A stretch of DNA of 64,000 nucleotides from Phormidium ambiguum IAM M-71 (lineage in GTDB: Bacteria; Cyanobacteriota; Cyanobacteriia; Cyanobacteriales; Aerosakkonemataceae): the NCBI RefSeq assembly GCF_001904725.1, contig NZ_MRCE01000005.1:4269-68268 (forward strand), written 5' to 3'. Under the pieces are notes generated by a model, which saw nothing but the letters and a program-made list of their open reading frames with translations, was not told the origin of the DNA and ran no database searches. A program made the position numbers and the translations under genes. This document shows positions 35,243 to 43,339 of this stretch, one piece after another (within the stretch, counting starts at the first letter, position 1; each line of letters begins with the position of its first letter).

Positions 35243-35755
35243 TTAGTCACCGTACCACTCTTCACCACCTGGAAGTCGAGCTAACACATCATCTACAACT
35301 CCAGGTAAATCTTTCGCTGAATAAGTGTAAGTTAAATCAATCAATTTTTGAGCAAATTCTATCAATTGCTCTTTATCCAATCTAGCCGACAATTGTTTAG
35401 GTTTTAATTGTCCATTCAACACTTCTAAACTTGCCGGACGAATCGCCGCTTCTAAGTTTTCTTCAAACAAAGATTGCCATTCGTCACCATTGATGTAATA
35501 GGAAGTTTTATTATCTTTAAGATTCAGCTTTTTGATTTGCCGAATTGAATCGGAAATTGAATTAGCCCAAAAATTAGTTAGTATTTGTTCAATTTGATTT
35601 TTAATTAAGTGGATCATCAATCTTTCTAAAAAAGACTCTATATTCCGAATAATCGCTTGTTTGCTCATCCCTTCTAGTTCGTCAACAATTGCCAAAGCAT
35701 CATCATATCTTCCCTCTAAAATACTGCTTCTTAAATCCAGAAACTCCTGTGTCAT
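35243..35755 (-). CDS. DUF29 family protein
   Basis: This 170-residue protein fits the DUF29 pattern common in cyanobacteria: SSILEGRYDDALAIVDELEG, RNIESFLERLMIHLIKNQ, a central charged region and a LARLPGGEEWYGD tail. Function is unknown, and members often occur near mobile or accessory genes. It starts 33 nt after the multicopper oxidase stop and may be co-transcribed with it. Confidence 0.75.
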   Translation of the reverse strand: MTQEFLDLRSSILEGRYDDALAIVDELEGMSKQAIIRNIESFLERLMIHLIKNQIEQILTNFWANSISDSIRQIKKLNLKDNKTSYYINGDEWQSLFEENLEAAIRPASLEVLNGQLKPKQLSARLDKEQLIEFAQKLIDLTYTYSAKDLPGVVDDVLARLPGGEEWYGD

Positions 35756-35787
35756 GACCTTTTAATCCTAATGTTTTATATTTGCAA

Positions 35788-36798
35788 TCAAGTCTCAAAT
35801 TCCAGTACATTAAACAAACCCATACAACCATTTTCTGCCAGTGCATCTTGATGGGGATGAAACATATATTTACCTGGATAACGATAGGTAAATTCCAAGA
35901 TGTGACGTTCAGCGACTCCCATTGTAATTACATCAGTTTTTTCACTTGGTTTGAGAGACATTCCAGTGCGATAAACGTCGAAAAAATTGGCGTGTAAATG
36001 AAAGGTTACTGCGGCTTCATATTCGATCATATTGAGAACGTAAAGCCTAATTAATTGGTCTTTATAAATAGGAATTGGGTAGCGCATATAATAATCGGGC
36101 AACCCATTAAAGGCGTAAATTTCATTGCGATTATCGTCATTAATATCGTAGCCACCCATTACCATTACCATTTCATCGGCAGGCGATCGACCTCCTGGCG
36201 GATCGACAATAAATAAACCGTAAAGTCCCTTGGCAATGTGACGAGTTACTGGTTCAATATGACAATGATAAAGATGTAAACCATAAGGTTCGGCATCGAA
36301 TTCATAAATTGTAGCTTTGCCGTTGAGAATAGGTTTTACCCCATCACTTTCGGCGCGGTGAGTACCATGAAAATGCAAAGAGTGGGAATGTCCGCCTTGA
36401 TTGAAGAATAATATGCGGACGCGATCGCCTTCTTGGGCGCGTAAAGTTGGCCCCGGCACTCGCCCATTACAATTCCAAGTGTTGAAAGAAACAGCACTAT
36501 TTAGCTGGACGGTGGAACTTTTGGCTGTAATGCGAAATTCGCGGATTGTTCGCCCATTTTCCCGTTTTACGGTGCCATAATCAAAATCTCGCAGGATTAC
36601 CATTGGACTAACACCATTGCCAAAGTCAGGTGTATCGCTGGGTATGGGTGGCACTAACACTTTTCCTTTCGATCTAACAAGGGAAGTTTGCAAGGCAAGT
36701 GCTGCACCCGTGATTCCTACTCCGCCCAATAAACCTAGTTTTAATAGTTGTCGGCGGTTCCAAGGTTTCCCTTTCTCTGGCAAAAAGCGATCGCTCAT
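35788..36798 (-). CDS. Two-domain multicopper oxidase
   Basis: The 336-residue protein has a twin-arginine-like start (NRRQLLKLGLLGGVGITGAALAL). Copper ligands are in two cupredoxin domains: HFH (142-144) and HCHIEPVTRH (178-187, including the type 1 Cys179), then HLH (267-269) and HPH (314-316). Type 1 copper in domain 1 only, with interface histidines in both, is the layout of two-domain laccase-like trimers. Next to FTR1 and bacterioferritin genes, a ferroxidase role is likely. Copper nitrite reductase is a weaker alternative. Confidence 0.85.
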   Translation of the reverse strand: MSDRFLPEKGKPWNRRQLLKLGLLGGVGITGAALALQTSLVRSKGKVLVPPIPSDTPDFGNGVSPMVILRDFDYGTVKRENGRTIREFRITAKSSTVQLNSAVSFNTWNCNGRVPGPTLRAQEGDRVRILFFNQGGHSHSLHFHGTHRAESDGVKPILNGKATIYEFDAEPYGLHLYHCHIEPVTRHIAKGLYGLFIVDPPGGRSPADEMVMVMGGYDINDDNRNEIYAFNGLPDYYMRYPIPIYKDQLIRLYVLNMIEYEAAVTFHLHANFFDVYRTGMSLKPSEKTDVITMGVAERHILEFTYRYPGKYMFHPHQDALAENGCMGLFNVLEFET

Positions 36799-36857
36799 TC
36801 TTAGTTATCAAAAGTCACCAGATTATTATTGCAAATAATTAGCAAAAAGTTGTAAAT

Positions 36858-36892
36858 GAGACCCCCGACTTTTTGAAGAAGTCGGGGATCTC
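36858..36892. repeat. Palindrome after cbiO
   Basis: GAGACCCCCGACTT pairs with AAGTCGGGGATCTC. Same family as 32381-32413. It ends one base before the cbiO stop codon on the minus strand and likely terminates the ECF operon. Confidence 0.7.
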
Positions 36893-36893
36893 C

Positions 36894-37703
36894 TCAGTGT
36901 TGATGATGAGTAAGTTCTTGCAAGGATGGAGTGACATTTTTCGGTGCGTCTGTAAGTAAACAATAGGGGCGGCTGTAGCACAGAGGTGCTTCTAAAGAAT
37001 GTTGAATTAGAAAGTCAGAATTACTCATTACTTGCTCAGTTTTGCCATCAAATACTACTTCACCTTGACTTAAAACAATCGTGCGATCGCAAATTTCCAA
37101 AGCTAAATCTAAATCATGGGTAGCGATTAATTGAGTGATCGATAAACTTTGTAATAAAGTAATTAATTCCCGGCGAGAACGAGGATCTAACTGGGCGGAA
37201 GGTTCGTCTAATACTAACACTTGAGGGTTCATTGCTAGAACTCCAGCGATCGCAATTCGTTTCTTTTCACCACCCGACAAATTCTCAGTATTTCTTTGTC
37301 CGTAATGTTCGGGATCGATGCTAACTGCTGCCATTGCTTTGAGTACTCTTTCGCTTAATTGCCGATCGCGTAAACCTTGATTCATCGGCCCAAAAGCCAC
37401 ATCTTCCCAAACAGTCGGCATAAATAATTGATTGTCAGGATTTTGAAATACCAACCCGACAAAATTTCGGACTTTTTGTAAATTTTCTGTATTAACTATC
37501 CATTCGCCAATTTTTACCTGTCCCTCTTGGGGCAAAATAATCCCATTTAAGTGCAATTGTAACGTTGATTTTCCCGAACCATTAGCACCAATTAAAGCGA
37601 CTCGTTCATTAGCTTTAATAGTTAAGTTAATGTTTTTCAGTGCTTGTGTACCATCTGGGTAATTGTAGCTGAGGTTTTCAATGAAAATGGGATTATGGTG
37701 CAT
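36894..37703 (-). CDS. cbiO: ECF transporter ATPase, nickel/cobalt type
   Basis: This 269-residue ABC ATPase has Walker A GANGSGKST, Q-loop VFQNPDNQLF, signature LSGGEKKR and Walker B VLVLDEPSAQLDP, followed by ATHDLDLAL. QNPDNQLF is characteristic of ECF-type ATPases (CbiO/EcfA). It energises the CbiMQ core for nickel or cobalt uptake. It is last in the operon and starts 22 nt after the cbiQ stop. The tail is His-rich (LTHHQH). Confidence 0.94.
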   Translation of the reverse strand: MHHNPIFIENLSYNYPDGTQALKNINLTIKANERVALIGANGSGKSTLQLHLNGIILPQEGQVKIGEWIVNTENLQKVRNFVGLVFQNPDNQLFMPTVWEDVAFGPMNQGLRDRQLSERVLKAMAAVSIDPEHYGQRNTENLSGGEKKRIAIAGVLAMNPQVLVLDEPSAQLDPRSRRELITLLQSLSITQLIATHDLDLALEICDRTIVLSQGEVVFDGKTEQVMSNSDFLIQHSLEAPLCYSRPYCLLTDAPKNVTPSLQELTHHQH

Positions 37704-37725
37704 TTGTAGAATGGTAAAAGTGAGG

Positions 37726-38499
37726 CTAAATGATATAAATTGCTTGTCCTAATAATGCTAAAACTAGGGTGAAAGTTAAAGCTAAGATATCACGTTTTCC
37801 TCCAGCAGGTAAATCAAATATAGGTGGTACGCCTTGATATCCTCGTGCCAACATTGCTTGATAAATGCGATCGCCTCTTTCATAAGTGCGAATAAATAAA
37901 GCACCAATCATATTACCAATTATTTGACGTTGCCAACTACTACTTTTCGTCAAATTACGCGAAGTTGCTGCCCGACGCATGGCATTAAATTCGCCAATTA
38001 ATACGCTAATGTAACGATACATCGAAGCCAATATTGCTACTAATAAAGGAGGCATTTTTAAAGCAATTAACCCATTCAACAAAGCCGGGACGGAAGTAGT
38101 TAAGGTTAACAGATTTAACATTAATAAAGATAGCAAAGCTTTAATAGTGACGCTACCCAAAACAGTCAAACCTTCAGAAGTAATCTTGATAATTCCCCAA
38201 GACCAAACAATTTCGCCGCCACTGCGGAACAAAGTCCCAAAAAGAATTACTGCAACAAAGGCAAATTCTACAGCTATGCGCTTCAAGAGTACTGGCAAAG
38301 ATACCTTGCTTACTAAGACTAAACCAAGTACACCGATCGTATAAATTGCCCAAGTCCACCAGCGACCATTGGGAGTTAATGCGATCGCAAATACGAAGAG
38401 AAGAGTACAAAGAACGCGAGTTTTTGGGGATAGAGAATGCCAAAAACTAGACTGTTTACTATTGATGTCTAAGTGAAAAGCGTTGATGTGTAGTAGCAT
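37726..38499 (-). CDS. cbiQ: ECF transporter transmembrane protein CbiQ
   Basis: The 257-residue multi-pass protein shows the EcfT/CbiQ coupling motifs, including an A-R-G-type helix near the C-terminus (MRRAATSRNLTKSS, and YQAMLARGYQGVPP, the second matching the ARG motif that contacts the ATPase). It connects the substrate-specific CbiM to CbiO in the cytoplasmic membrane. It lies between cbiO and the PDGLE gene, separated from the latter by a long hairpin. Confidence 0.92.
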   Translation of the reverse strand: MLLHINAFHLDINSKQSSFWHSLSPKTRVLCTLLFVFAIALTPNGRWWTWAIYTIGVLGLVLVSKVSLPVLLKRIAVEFAFVAVILFGTLFRSGGEIVWSWGIIKITSEGLTVLGSVTIKALLSLLMLNLLTLTTSVPALLNGLIALKMPPLLVAILASMYRYISVLIGEFNAMRRAATSRNLTKSSSWQRQIIGNMIGALFIRTYERGDRIYQAMLARGYQGVPPIFDLPAGGKRDILALTFTLVLALLGQAIYII

Positions 38500-38512
38500 T
38501 TTAGATATTAAA

Positions 38513-38559
38513 TTTTAGATATGAGATTTTAGATTTTTTCTAACATCTCATATCTAAAA
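38513..38559. repeat. Perfect 15-bp inverted repeat between cbiN and cbiQ
   Basis: TTTTAGATATGAGAT pairs with ATCTCATATCTAAAA across a 17-nt loop. It lies in the 65-nt intercistronic gap, so it may stabilise, process or attenuate the operon mRNA. Confidence 0.65.
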
Positions 38560-38564
38560 TTCAG

Positions 38565-38936
38565 TTAAAGAGAGTTTTCTGAAGAATCTGAATGATTATT
38601 ATCATCGGATAAATTAGAACCGCGAATCACCAATTTACCAATGCCCCAAGCTAAGCCAAAAGTTACTAAAGTACCAACTAAACCTGCTAGGGGAGTTGCT
38701 ACTCCTTCGGGAACACCTCTAAGGGCGTATTCATCAAATACTCCATAGAAAGGTAACTTTTTTGCCGGGGCATCTTCTATGGCTTTATCCTCAAATTTTA
38801 AGTCTTGAGAAACTCGATCCAAGCCATCAGGATCGGAACTAGCAAAAGGGGAAAGGAAAACACCTATTAACAGTGCTATACCTAAACCGCTGATGATTAA
38901 GGCGCGGTTACGTATTTGGGAATTGTTAGTAGTCAT
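38565..38936 (-). CDS. PDGLE-domain protein (CbiN/NikN-like)
   Basis: This 123-residue protein has two membrane helices (about residues 12-29 and 80-100) with a loop holding SSDPDGLDRVSQDLKFED, the PDGLE signature. PDGLE proteins replace or fuse to CbiN/NikN, the small subunit needed for metal loading of CbiM in nickel and cobalt ECF importers. It follows cbiM by 9 nt. Which metal it serves cannot be told from this subunit. Confidence 0.88.
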   Translation of the reverse strand: MTTNNSQIRNRALIISGLGIALLIGVFLSPFASSDPDGLDRVSQDLKFEDKAIEDAPAKKLPFYGVFDEYALRGVPEGVATPLAGLVGTLVTFGLAWGIGKLVIRGSNLSDDNNHSDSSENSL

Positions 38937-38945
38937 AGCGAGTTT

Positions 38946-39692
38946 TTAGCGAGATATTAGAGGACGAGAAGGATTAATTTTTCGCGGTGGATGGTAAATT
39001 AAATCTGGTCTGGTTCGCCAAATGAAACTTACTGCTGCTAATGTAATTAATGCTTCTCCAATGCCAATTAAAATGTGCCAAAAAGCCATTGCACTTAAAG
39101 CAATTCCTAATGGAACAGTACCAGATAAAGCTAATTGAAATGCTGTTAAAATTGCTGCGACAAAGACACTTAACCAACTGGCAACTACTGTACCAACGGC
39201 TACTCCTGTCCAAGTATCTCGACCTATGGCATAACGAATCGTGCGATACACATAATAACCGCCAAATGTGCCAACTAAGCCCATGTTAGTAATGTTTGCC
39301 CCTAACACAGTCAATCCTCCATCTTGAAAGATTGCGGCTTGCACAATAAACACTACTACCATTACTAAAGAACCAGCCCAAGGGCCTAATAAAACACCTG
39401 CAAGTGTCCCTCCTAACAAGTGTCCAGAAGTGCCTCCGGGGATGGGGAAATTAATCATTTGGGCAGCAAAAATGAAGGCAGCGCAAACTCCCATTAACGG
39501 GACTGCTTTTTCTTGATATTGCCCTTGAACTCGATTTAAGCATAAGGCTATTAGCCCGATCGCTAATATCCAACAAACTAAGCTGACAGGTAAGCTTAAA
39601 AACCCATCTGGGATATGTAAGGCTAGCTGTGGTTGAATGACCCAATTTAGCCATCTGGAAAATGAAATATCAAATGTCACGAATGAACCCAT
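38946..39692 (-). CDS. cbiM: ECF transporter substrate-binding protein CbiM/NikM
   Basis: The 248-residue protein carries the metal-binding motif HIPDGFLS and the CbiM signatures FAAQMINFPIPGGTSGHLLGG, NITNMGLVGTFGGYYVYR. In the family the N-terminal Met-His pair of MHIPDG coordinates Ni(II)/Co(II). Here HIPDG is preceded by about 26 residues, ending LALHIPDG, that look like a signal peptide to be cleaved, and the usual Met is Leu. Processing would expose the histidine near the new N-terminus. First gene of the operon. Confidence 0.9.
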   Translation of the reverse strand: MGSFVTFDISFSRWLNWVIQPQLALHIPDGFLSLPVSLVCWILAIGLIALCLNRVQGQYQEKAVPLMGVCAAFIFAAQMINFPIPGGTSGHLLGGTLAGVLLGPWAGSLVMVVVFIVQAAIFQDGGLTVLGANITNMGLVGTFGGYYVYRTIRYAIGRDTWTGVAVGTVVASWLSVFVAAILTAFQLALSGTVPLGIALSAMAFWHILIGIGEALITLAAVSFIWRTRPDLIYHPPRKINPSRPLISR

Positions 39693-39712
39693 ACTTAATT
39701 AGGTAATTTTGT

Positions 39713-39730
39713 CACCTTGATTTTAAGGTG
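39713..39730. promoter_or_regulatory. Short inverted repeat upstream of cbiM
   Basis: CACCTT and AAGGTG flank six bases, 20-38 nt upstream of the cbiM start. It could be a small operator or a leader hairpin. No riboswitch fold is visible. Confidence 0.35.
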
Positions 39731-39773
39731 TAAGTTTATTTATCGAAGCTTTTTTTCACAAAAAATTCAATCC

Positions 39774-39787
39774 TACTGGGGGGTATA
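39774..39787. promoter_or_regulatory. TACT-G6-TATA box, RcnR/InrS-like operator candidate
   Basis: TACTGGGGGGTATA lies about 82 nt upstream of cbiM. RcnR and related CsoR-family metal sensors (InrS in Synechocystis) recognise TACT-G6-N-AGTA sites. Here the first half and the six G are exact and the second half is degenerate. Its place before a nickel/cobalt importer makes metal-responsive repression a reasonable inference. Confidence 0.5.
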
Positions 39788-40053
39788 TCTCTCTAATGTG
39801 TGTTTAATTACTACTAAATTTTTTAATAAATCTTCCTTAAGAGAGATGAGCAAAATTCTCAAATATATCTTCTCATATTTTAGTAAGAAATTGATTAATT
39901 CTTAAGGAATTCTTAAGTCTAATGCTATGAATAAAATCTAATTTTCTCAAGAGGTAGAAATGACACCCTGAAAATTTCATGAGGGTTATGGGCGTTACTA
40001 AAAAGCACGTCGCTGTTTTTCGGATGGCGATCGCGCTTTCATACTTTTTTAAT

Positions 40054-40215
40054 CTATTTTACTTTGGCAATAATCCAAATCGCATGGACTAATCCGGGAA
40101 CATAACCCAGTAATGTCAAGAGAATATTTAACCAAAATTGTCCGCCGAAACCGACTTGCAGGAATACTCCTAAAGGTGGCAAAAAGATAGCGATGATGAT
40201 CCGAACAATATCCAT
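40054..40215 (-). CDS. Pmp3/YqaE family small membrane protein
   Basis: A 53-residue protein, MDIVRIIIAIFLPPLGVFLQ then VGFGGQFWLNILLTLLGYVP and GLVHAIWIIAKVK. The two helices, the FLPPLGVFLQVG motif and the GYVPGLVHAIWII ending are diagnostic of the Pmp3 (UPF0057) family. Plant and yeast members affect membrane potential and salt tolerance. Its ATG follows AAAGGAAGTTCTT. The reading frame is too short for many automatic calls. Confidence 0.92.
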   Translation of the reverse strand: MDIVRIIIAIFLPPLGVFLQVGFGGQFWLNILLTLLGYVPGLVHAIWIIAKVK

Positions 40216-40287
40216 AAGAACTTCCTTTGACTTATTTTAAATTGCTATTTCGATCATAGCTGCACTTTTCTGTTACTACTTTTTCCC

Positions 40288-40506
40288 TCAAAATCTAGAG
40301 GTTGGTTTTAAGAATAACCAACTGACAAAAAAGAAGGAAGCTGTGAATAACTGAATAATGTCGATCGCTGACAAATACCCGTCTGCTAGGGAGGCTATGG
40401 TGCGATCGCTAATGCCAAACAACCAAGAAGAAATCCCAATAAACCAAATCCCATGCTTTAAACTGCCTAAAAACCGCGCCTTTTCTGCTTTTTGCTCGCT
40501 ACTCAT
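40288..40506 (-). CDS. Small two-helix membrane protein
   Basis: This 72-residue frame has a charged N-terminus (SSEQKAEKARFLGSLKHG), one hydrophobic helix (IWFIGISSWLFGI) and a second (IIQLFTASFFFVSWLFL). It reads like a genuine membrane protein rather than a chance frame, but no family is recognised and the ribosome-binding site is weak (AGGCTAG). Confidence 0.5.
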   Translation of the reverse strand: MSSEQKAEKARFLGSLKHGIWFIGISSWLFGISDRTIASLADGYLSAIDIIQLFTASFFFVSWLFLKPTSRF

Positions 40507-40787
40507 AAATTTCTAGCCTTTTTGTCTAAATATCTCTTGCTAGCGCAAGAATGATTACTTTTACCTTGCTCGATGTCTATCCCTGAACTACTCCTATATT
40601 AAGAAGTATTTTAACTACTTGACATAATTACAAAGATATACATTAAAAAGTGTAACGAAAATAACTTACGCTGTCCACAATCAAAGAATCAGTCTTTAGA
40701 CATAGCTTGGAAATAGCCGCATTTGTGTTGCAGCGGCTAAATACCATACTATGATTGAAACCTAATTCATTGATTGAATTTAGCTGA

Positions 40788-42383
40788 ATGGCGATCGCAA
40801 TTGATTTTGGTACTAGCAACACTGTAATTACTCGCTGGAACCCAGTCACCCAGCAACCAGAAACCTTAAATTTACCGGGAATGTCTGTCACCTTGGCGCA
40901 AAATCCGCCCTTAATTCCCAGTTTGCTTTATGTTGAAGATGCTTACGCTGGTAAAGTTGTAGTTGGACAGGCGGTGCGCGATCGGGGCTTGGATATAAAA
41001 ACCGACCCTCGCTTTTTCCGCAGTTTTAAACGGGGAATTGGTGCAGATATTCAAGGTTTTCTCCCCGAATTAGATGGGCAAATTGTTACTTTTGAAAAAG
41101 TCGGACAATGGTTTCTCACAAATATAATTGAAAAGTTACAAGAAACTTCGCCCGATGTGGGACAATCTTTAATATTAACTGTTCCCGTTGATAGTTTTGA
41201 AGCTTATCGCAATTGGTTAGGTGAAGTATGTAAAACTTTGCCAGTAGAACAAGTGCGAATGCTGGACGAACCAACCGCAGCCGCTTTAGGCTACGGAATG
41301 AAAGATCAACAAATTATTTTAGTTGTTGATTTTGGTGGGGGAACGCTGGATCTTTCTTTGGTACGTTTAGATAGTATCGCTGCGAAAAAACCTGTAGGTT
41401 TTATTTTGAAATGGGGACAAAAATCCCTAGCAGAAAACTCCGGTCAAAAGGTAAAAACTGCCCGTGTTATCGCTAAAGCTGGACAAAATTTAGGCGGTAC
41501 CGATATTGATAATTGGTTAGTTGATTACTTTGTGAAAACCCAAGGAATAGAAACAACACCATTAACAACTCGTTTGGCAGAAAAGGTGAAAATTGAACTT
41601 TCTTTGCAACGACAAGCGAGTGAAGTTTATTTTGATGATGAAACTTTTGACAGTTACGAATTCGCGTTGGATCGAGATACGTTTGAAAACATCCTCAAAG
41701 AACAGCAATTTTTTGCCAGATTGGATGATTCCATGACTCAAGTTTTGCAGCAAGCAAGGCGACAAGGGATCGAAATTGCTGATATTGATGCCGTGTTGTT
41801 AGTCGGCGGAACTGTGCAAATTCCTGCTGTTCAAACTTGGGTACAGCAATATTTTGATGTTGCAAAGATTCGTTGTGAAAAACCTTTTGAAGCGATCGCG
41901 CAAGGTGCCCTACAACTTGCCCAAGGTATTGAGTTAAAAGACTTTCTTTATCACAGTTACGGAATTCGTTATTGGGATCGCAAACTGAATCGTCATAATT
42001 GGCATTCTTTAATTAAAGAAGGTCAACCTTATCCCATGAGCGAACCTGTAGAATTATTGTTGGGCGCTTCGGTGGAAAATCAACCCAGCATCGAATTAAT
42101 TATTGGCGAATTAGGCACACAAACAGCTGCTACTGAAGTTTACTTTGATGGCGATCGCTTAGTCACCCGCAATCTTTCTAGTGGCGAAATGCAAGTCAAA
42201 CCTTTAAACGATCGAGAAGGCGCAAGAACGATCGCCCAACTAACACCGCCTGGATATCCGGGAAGCGATCGTATTAAACTACTATTTCAAGTTGATTCAG
42301 AACGCTTTTTAAGAATTACCGTTGAAGACTTATTCAGCAAACAAACCCTATTAGAAAATCAACCAGTAGTTCAACTCAGTTAA
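40788..42383 (+). CDS. Hsp70-family protein with short substrate domain
   Basis: The 531-residue protein has an actin-like Hsp70 ATPase domain: phosphate-1 motif AIDFGTSNT at the N-terminus, VPVDSFEAYRNWL, LDEPTAAALGYG, phosphate-2 VVDFGGGTLDLSLV and the adenosine motif LLVGGTVQIPAVQ. The C-terminal region (about residue 400 on) is beta-rich but much shorter than the DnaK substrate-binding domain and lacks its helical lid and EEVD-type tail. Cyanobacteria carry several such DnaK-like proteins of unknown clients. It appears monocistronic. Confidence 0.9.
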   Translation: MAIAIDFGTSNTVITRWNPVTQQPETLNLPGMSVTLAQNPPLIPSLLYVEDAYAGKVVVGQAVRDRGLDIKTDPRFFRSFKRGIGADIQGFLPELDGQIVTFEKVGQWFLTNIIEKLQETSPDVGQSLILTVPVDSFEAYRNWLGEVCKTLPVEQVRMLDEPTAAALGYGMKDQQIILVVDFGGGTLDLSLVRLDSIAAKKPVGFILKWGQKSLAENSGQKVKTARVIAKAGQNLGGTDIDNWLVDYFVKTQGIETTPLTTRLAEKVKIELSLQRQASEVYFDDETFDSYEFALDRDTFENILKEQQFFARLDDSMTQVLQQARRQGIEIADIDAVLLVGGTVQIPAVQTWVQQYFDVAKIRCEKPFEAIAQGALQLAQGIELKDFLYHSYGIRYWDRKLNRHNWHSLIKEGQPYPMSEPVELLLGASVENQPSIELIIGELGTQTAATEVYFDGDRLVTRNLSSGEMQVKPLNDREGARTIAQLTPPGYPGSDRIKLLFQVDSERFLRITVEDLFSKQTLLENQPVVQLS

Positions 42384-42410
42384 TCATGTAGAGTGCGATA
42401 TTTTCTAATT

Positions 42411-42598
42411 GTAGGGGCGGGTTTAGCAGACAACCTTTGTCACCCAACGACAATATCTAAACAAAACCCGCCCTTACCACCGTGTATATTGTTGAATATC
42501 GATTACCTAAATGTGGGTTACAAAGGTTTGGAATGGGCGGGTTTTGGCTGAAATTTTATTGCTGAGAATTGCAAATCTTGGGCTAAACCCGCCCTTAC
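42411..42598. repeat. MITE-like element with inverted GGGCGGGTTT repeats
   Basis: The outer ends are 17-bp inverted repeats with one mismatch (GTAGGGGCGGGTTTAGC and its complement at 42582-42598). An inner pair (AAAACCCGCCC at 42463, GGGCGGGTTTT at 42535) splits it into two hairpin units of about 65 bp. It has no coding capacity and lies between the Hsp70-like gene and the L,D-transpeptidase cluster. Confidence 0.6.
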
Positions 42599-42646
42599 AC
42601 ATTTGGATCGATCGTTAAGTATAGGCGATCGCAAACACTAGAACTC

Positions 42647-43132
42647 CTAACGTCGAATTACCACTCTTGTTCCTGGCCCTGCCCAACTATATAATTTACG
42701 GGCTTGACTAACTGGTAAATTAATACATCCATGACTAACTGGAGTACCAAAGCGATTGTGCCAATAAGCCCCGTGAATTGCATAACCTCCAGAATAGAAC
42801 ATAGTATAAGGAACATTAGGCGCTACATATCCCCGTCCTCGCATTGTTTTGGCTCGATACTTTCTTTGAATTGCATAAGTACCAACACGAGTGGGAGTAG
42901 CACGCTTACCACTAGAAATGCGAATTGAATAAATTCTTCTGCCATTTTGCCAAGCATACAAACGTTGGCTGGATAAATCAACTTCAATCCAACGACCTGA
43001 CCTAACTCGACTTGACTTGGATGCAGCTGAAGTAGGAACAGACCAAGCAAACAAACTAGTGATAATTAACGCTAGACTGACCCAAAAAACACCAGAACGA
43101 CGCAACCAACTAGAATTAATGATTGTTGCCAT
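42647..43132 (-). CDS. L,D-transpeptidase (copy 1 of 3)
   Basis: This 161-residue protein has a signal peptide (VFWVSLALIITSLFAWSVPTSA) and a YkuD catalytic domain: WIEVDLSSQRLYAWQNGR, ISSGKRATPTRVG, YAIHGAYWHNRFGTPVSHGC (nucleophile Cys136) and INLPVSQA. It would cross-link peptidoglycan stems or attach envelope proteins in the periplasm. It has an Arg-rich SKSSRVRSG segment before the domain. It is followed at 43340 and 44118 by two paralogues on the same strand with separate leaders. Confidence 0.9.
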   Translation of the reverse strand: MATIINSSWLRRSGVFWVSLALIITSLFAWSVPTSAASKSSRVRSGRWIEVDLSSQRLYAWQNGRRIYSIRISSGKRATPTRVGTYAIQRKYRAKTMRGRGYVAPNVPYTMFYSGGYAIHGAYWHNRFGTPVSHGCINLPVSQARKLYSWAGPGTRVVIRR

Positions 43133-43217
43133 AATTTCACATCCTCTTAGGCATATAGATTACTCTATCAAGTTAGAAAAGCAAATTAAAATTAAGAAAT
43201 TAAAACTTAAAAAATTG

Positions 43218-43259
43218 CAAAGCCAAAGGACTATAATTTTTTCACTTCCTTTGGCTTTG
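43218..43259 (-). terminator. Terminator after L,D-transpeptidase copy 2
   Basis: CAAAGCCAAAGGA pairs with TCCTTTGGCTTTG over 13 bp and, on the minus strand, runs into CAATTTTTT. It separates copies 2 and 1 transcriptionally. Confidence 0.75.
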
Positions 43260-43339
43260 TTATTGTAAAGTTTGTAAATTTTTCTGAGTCAGACTTAAAT
43301 ATTAATTACAAATTTAAAAGAATTTTTCTTGGGTTTCCC

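Noticed and set aside
39693-40053. Possible cobalamin or nickel riboswitch upstream of cbiM
   Set aside because: I could not find the conserved B12-box or a NiCo-type fold. Only short inverted repeats and the G6 box are present.
40643-40891. 82-residue reading frame antisense to the start of the Hsp70-like gene
   Set aside because: It overlaps the N-terminus of a well-supported gene and has no start signal or recognisable product.
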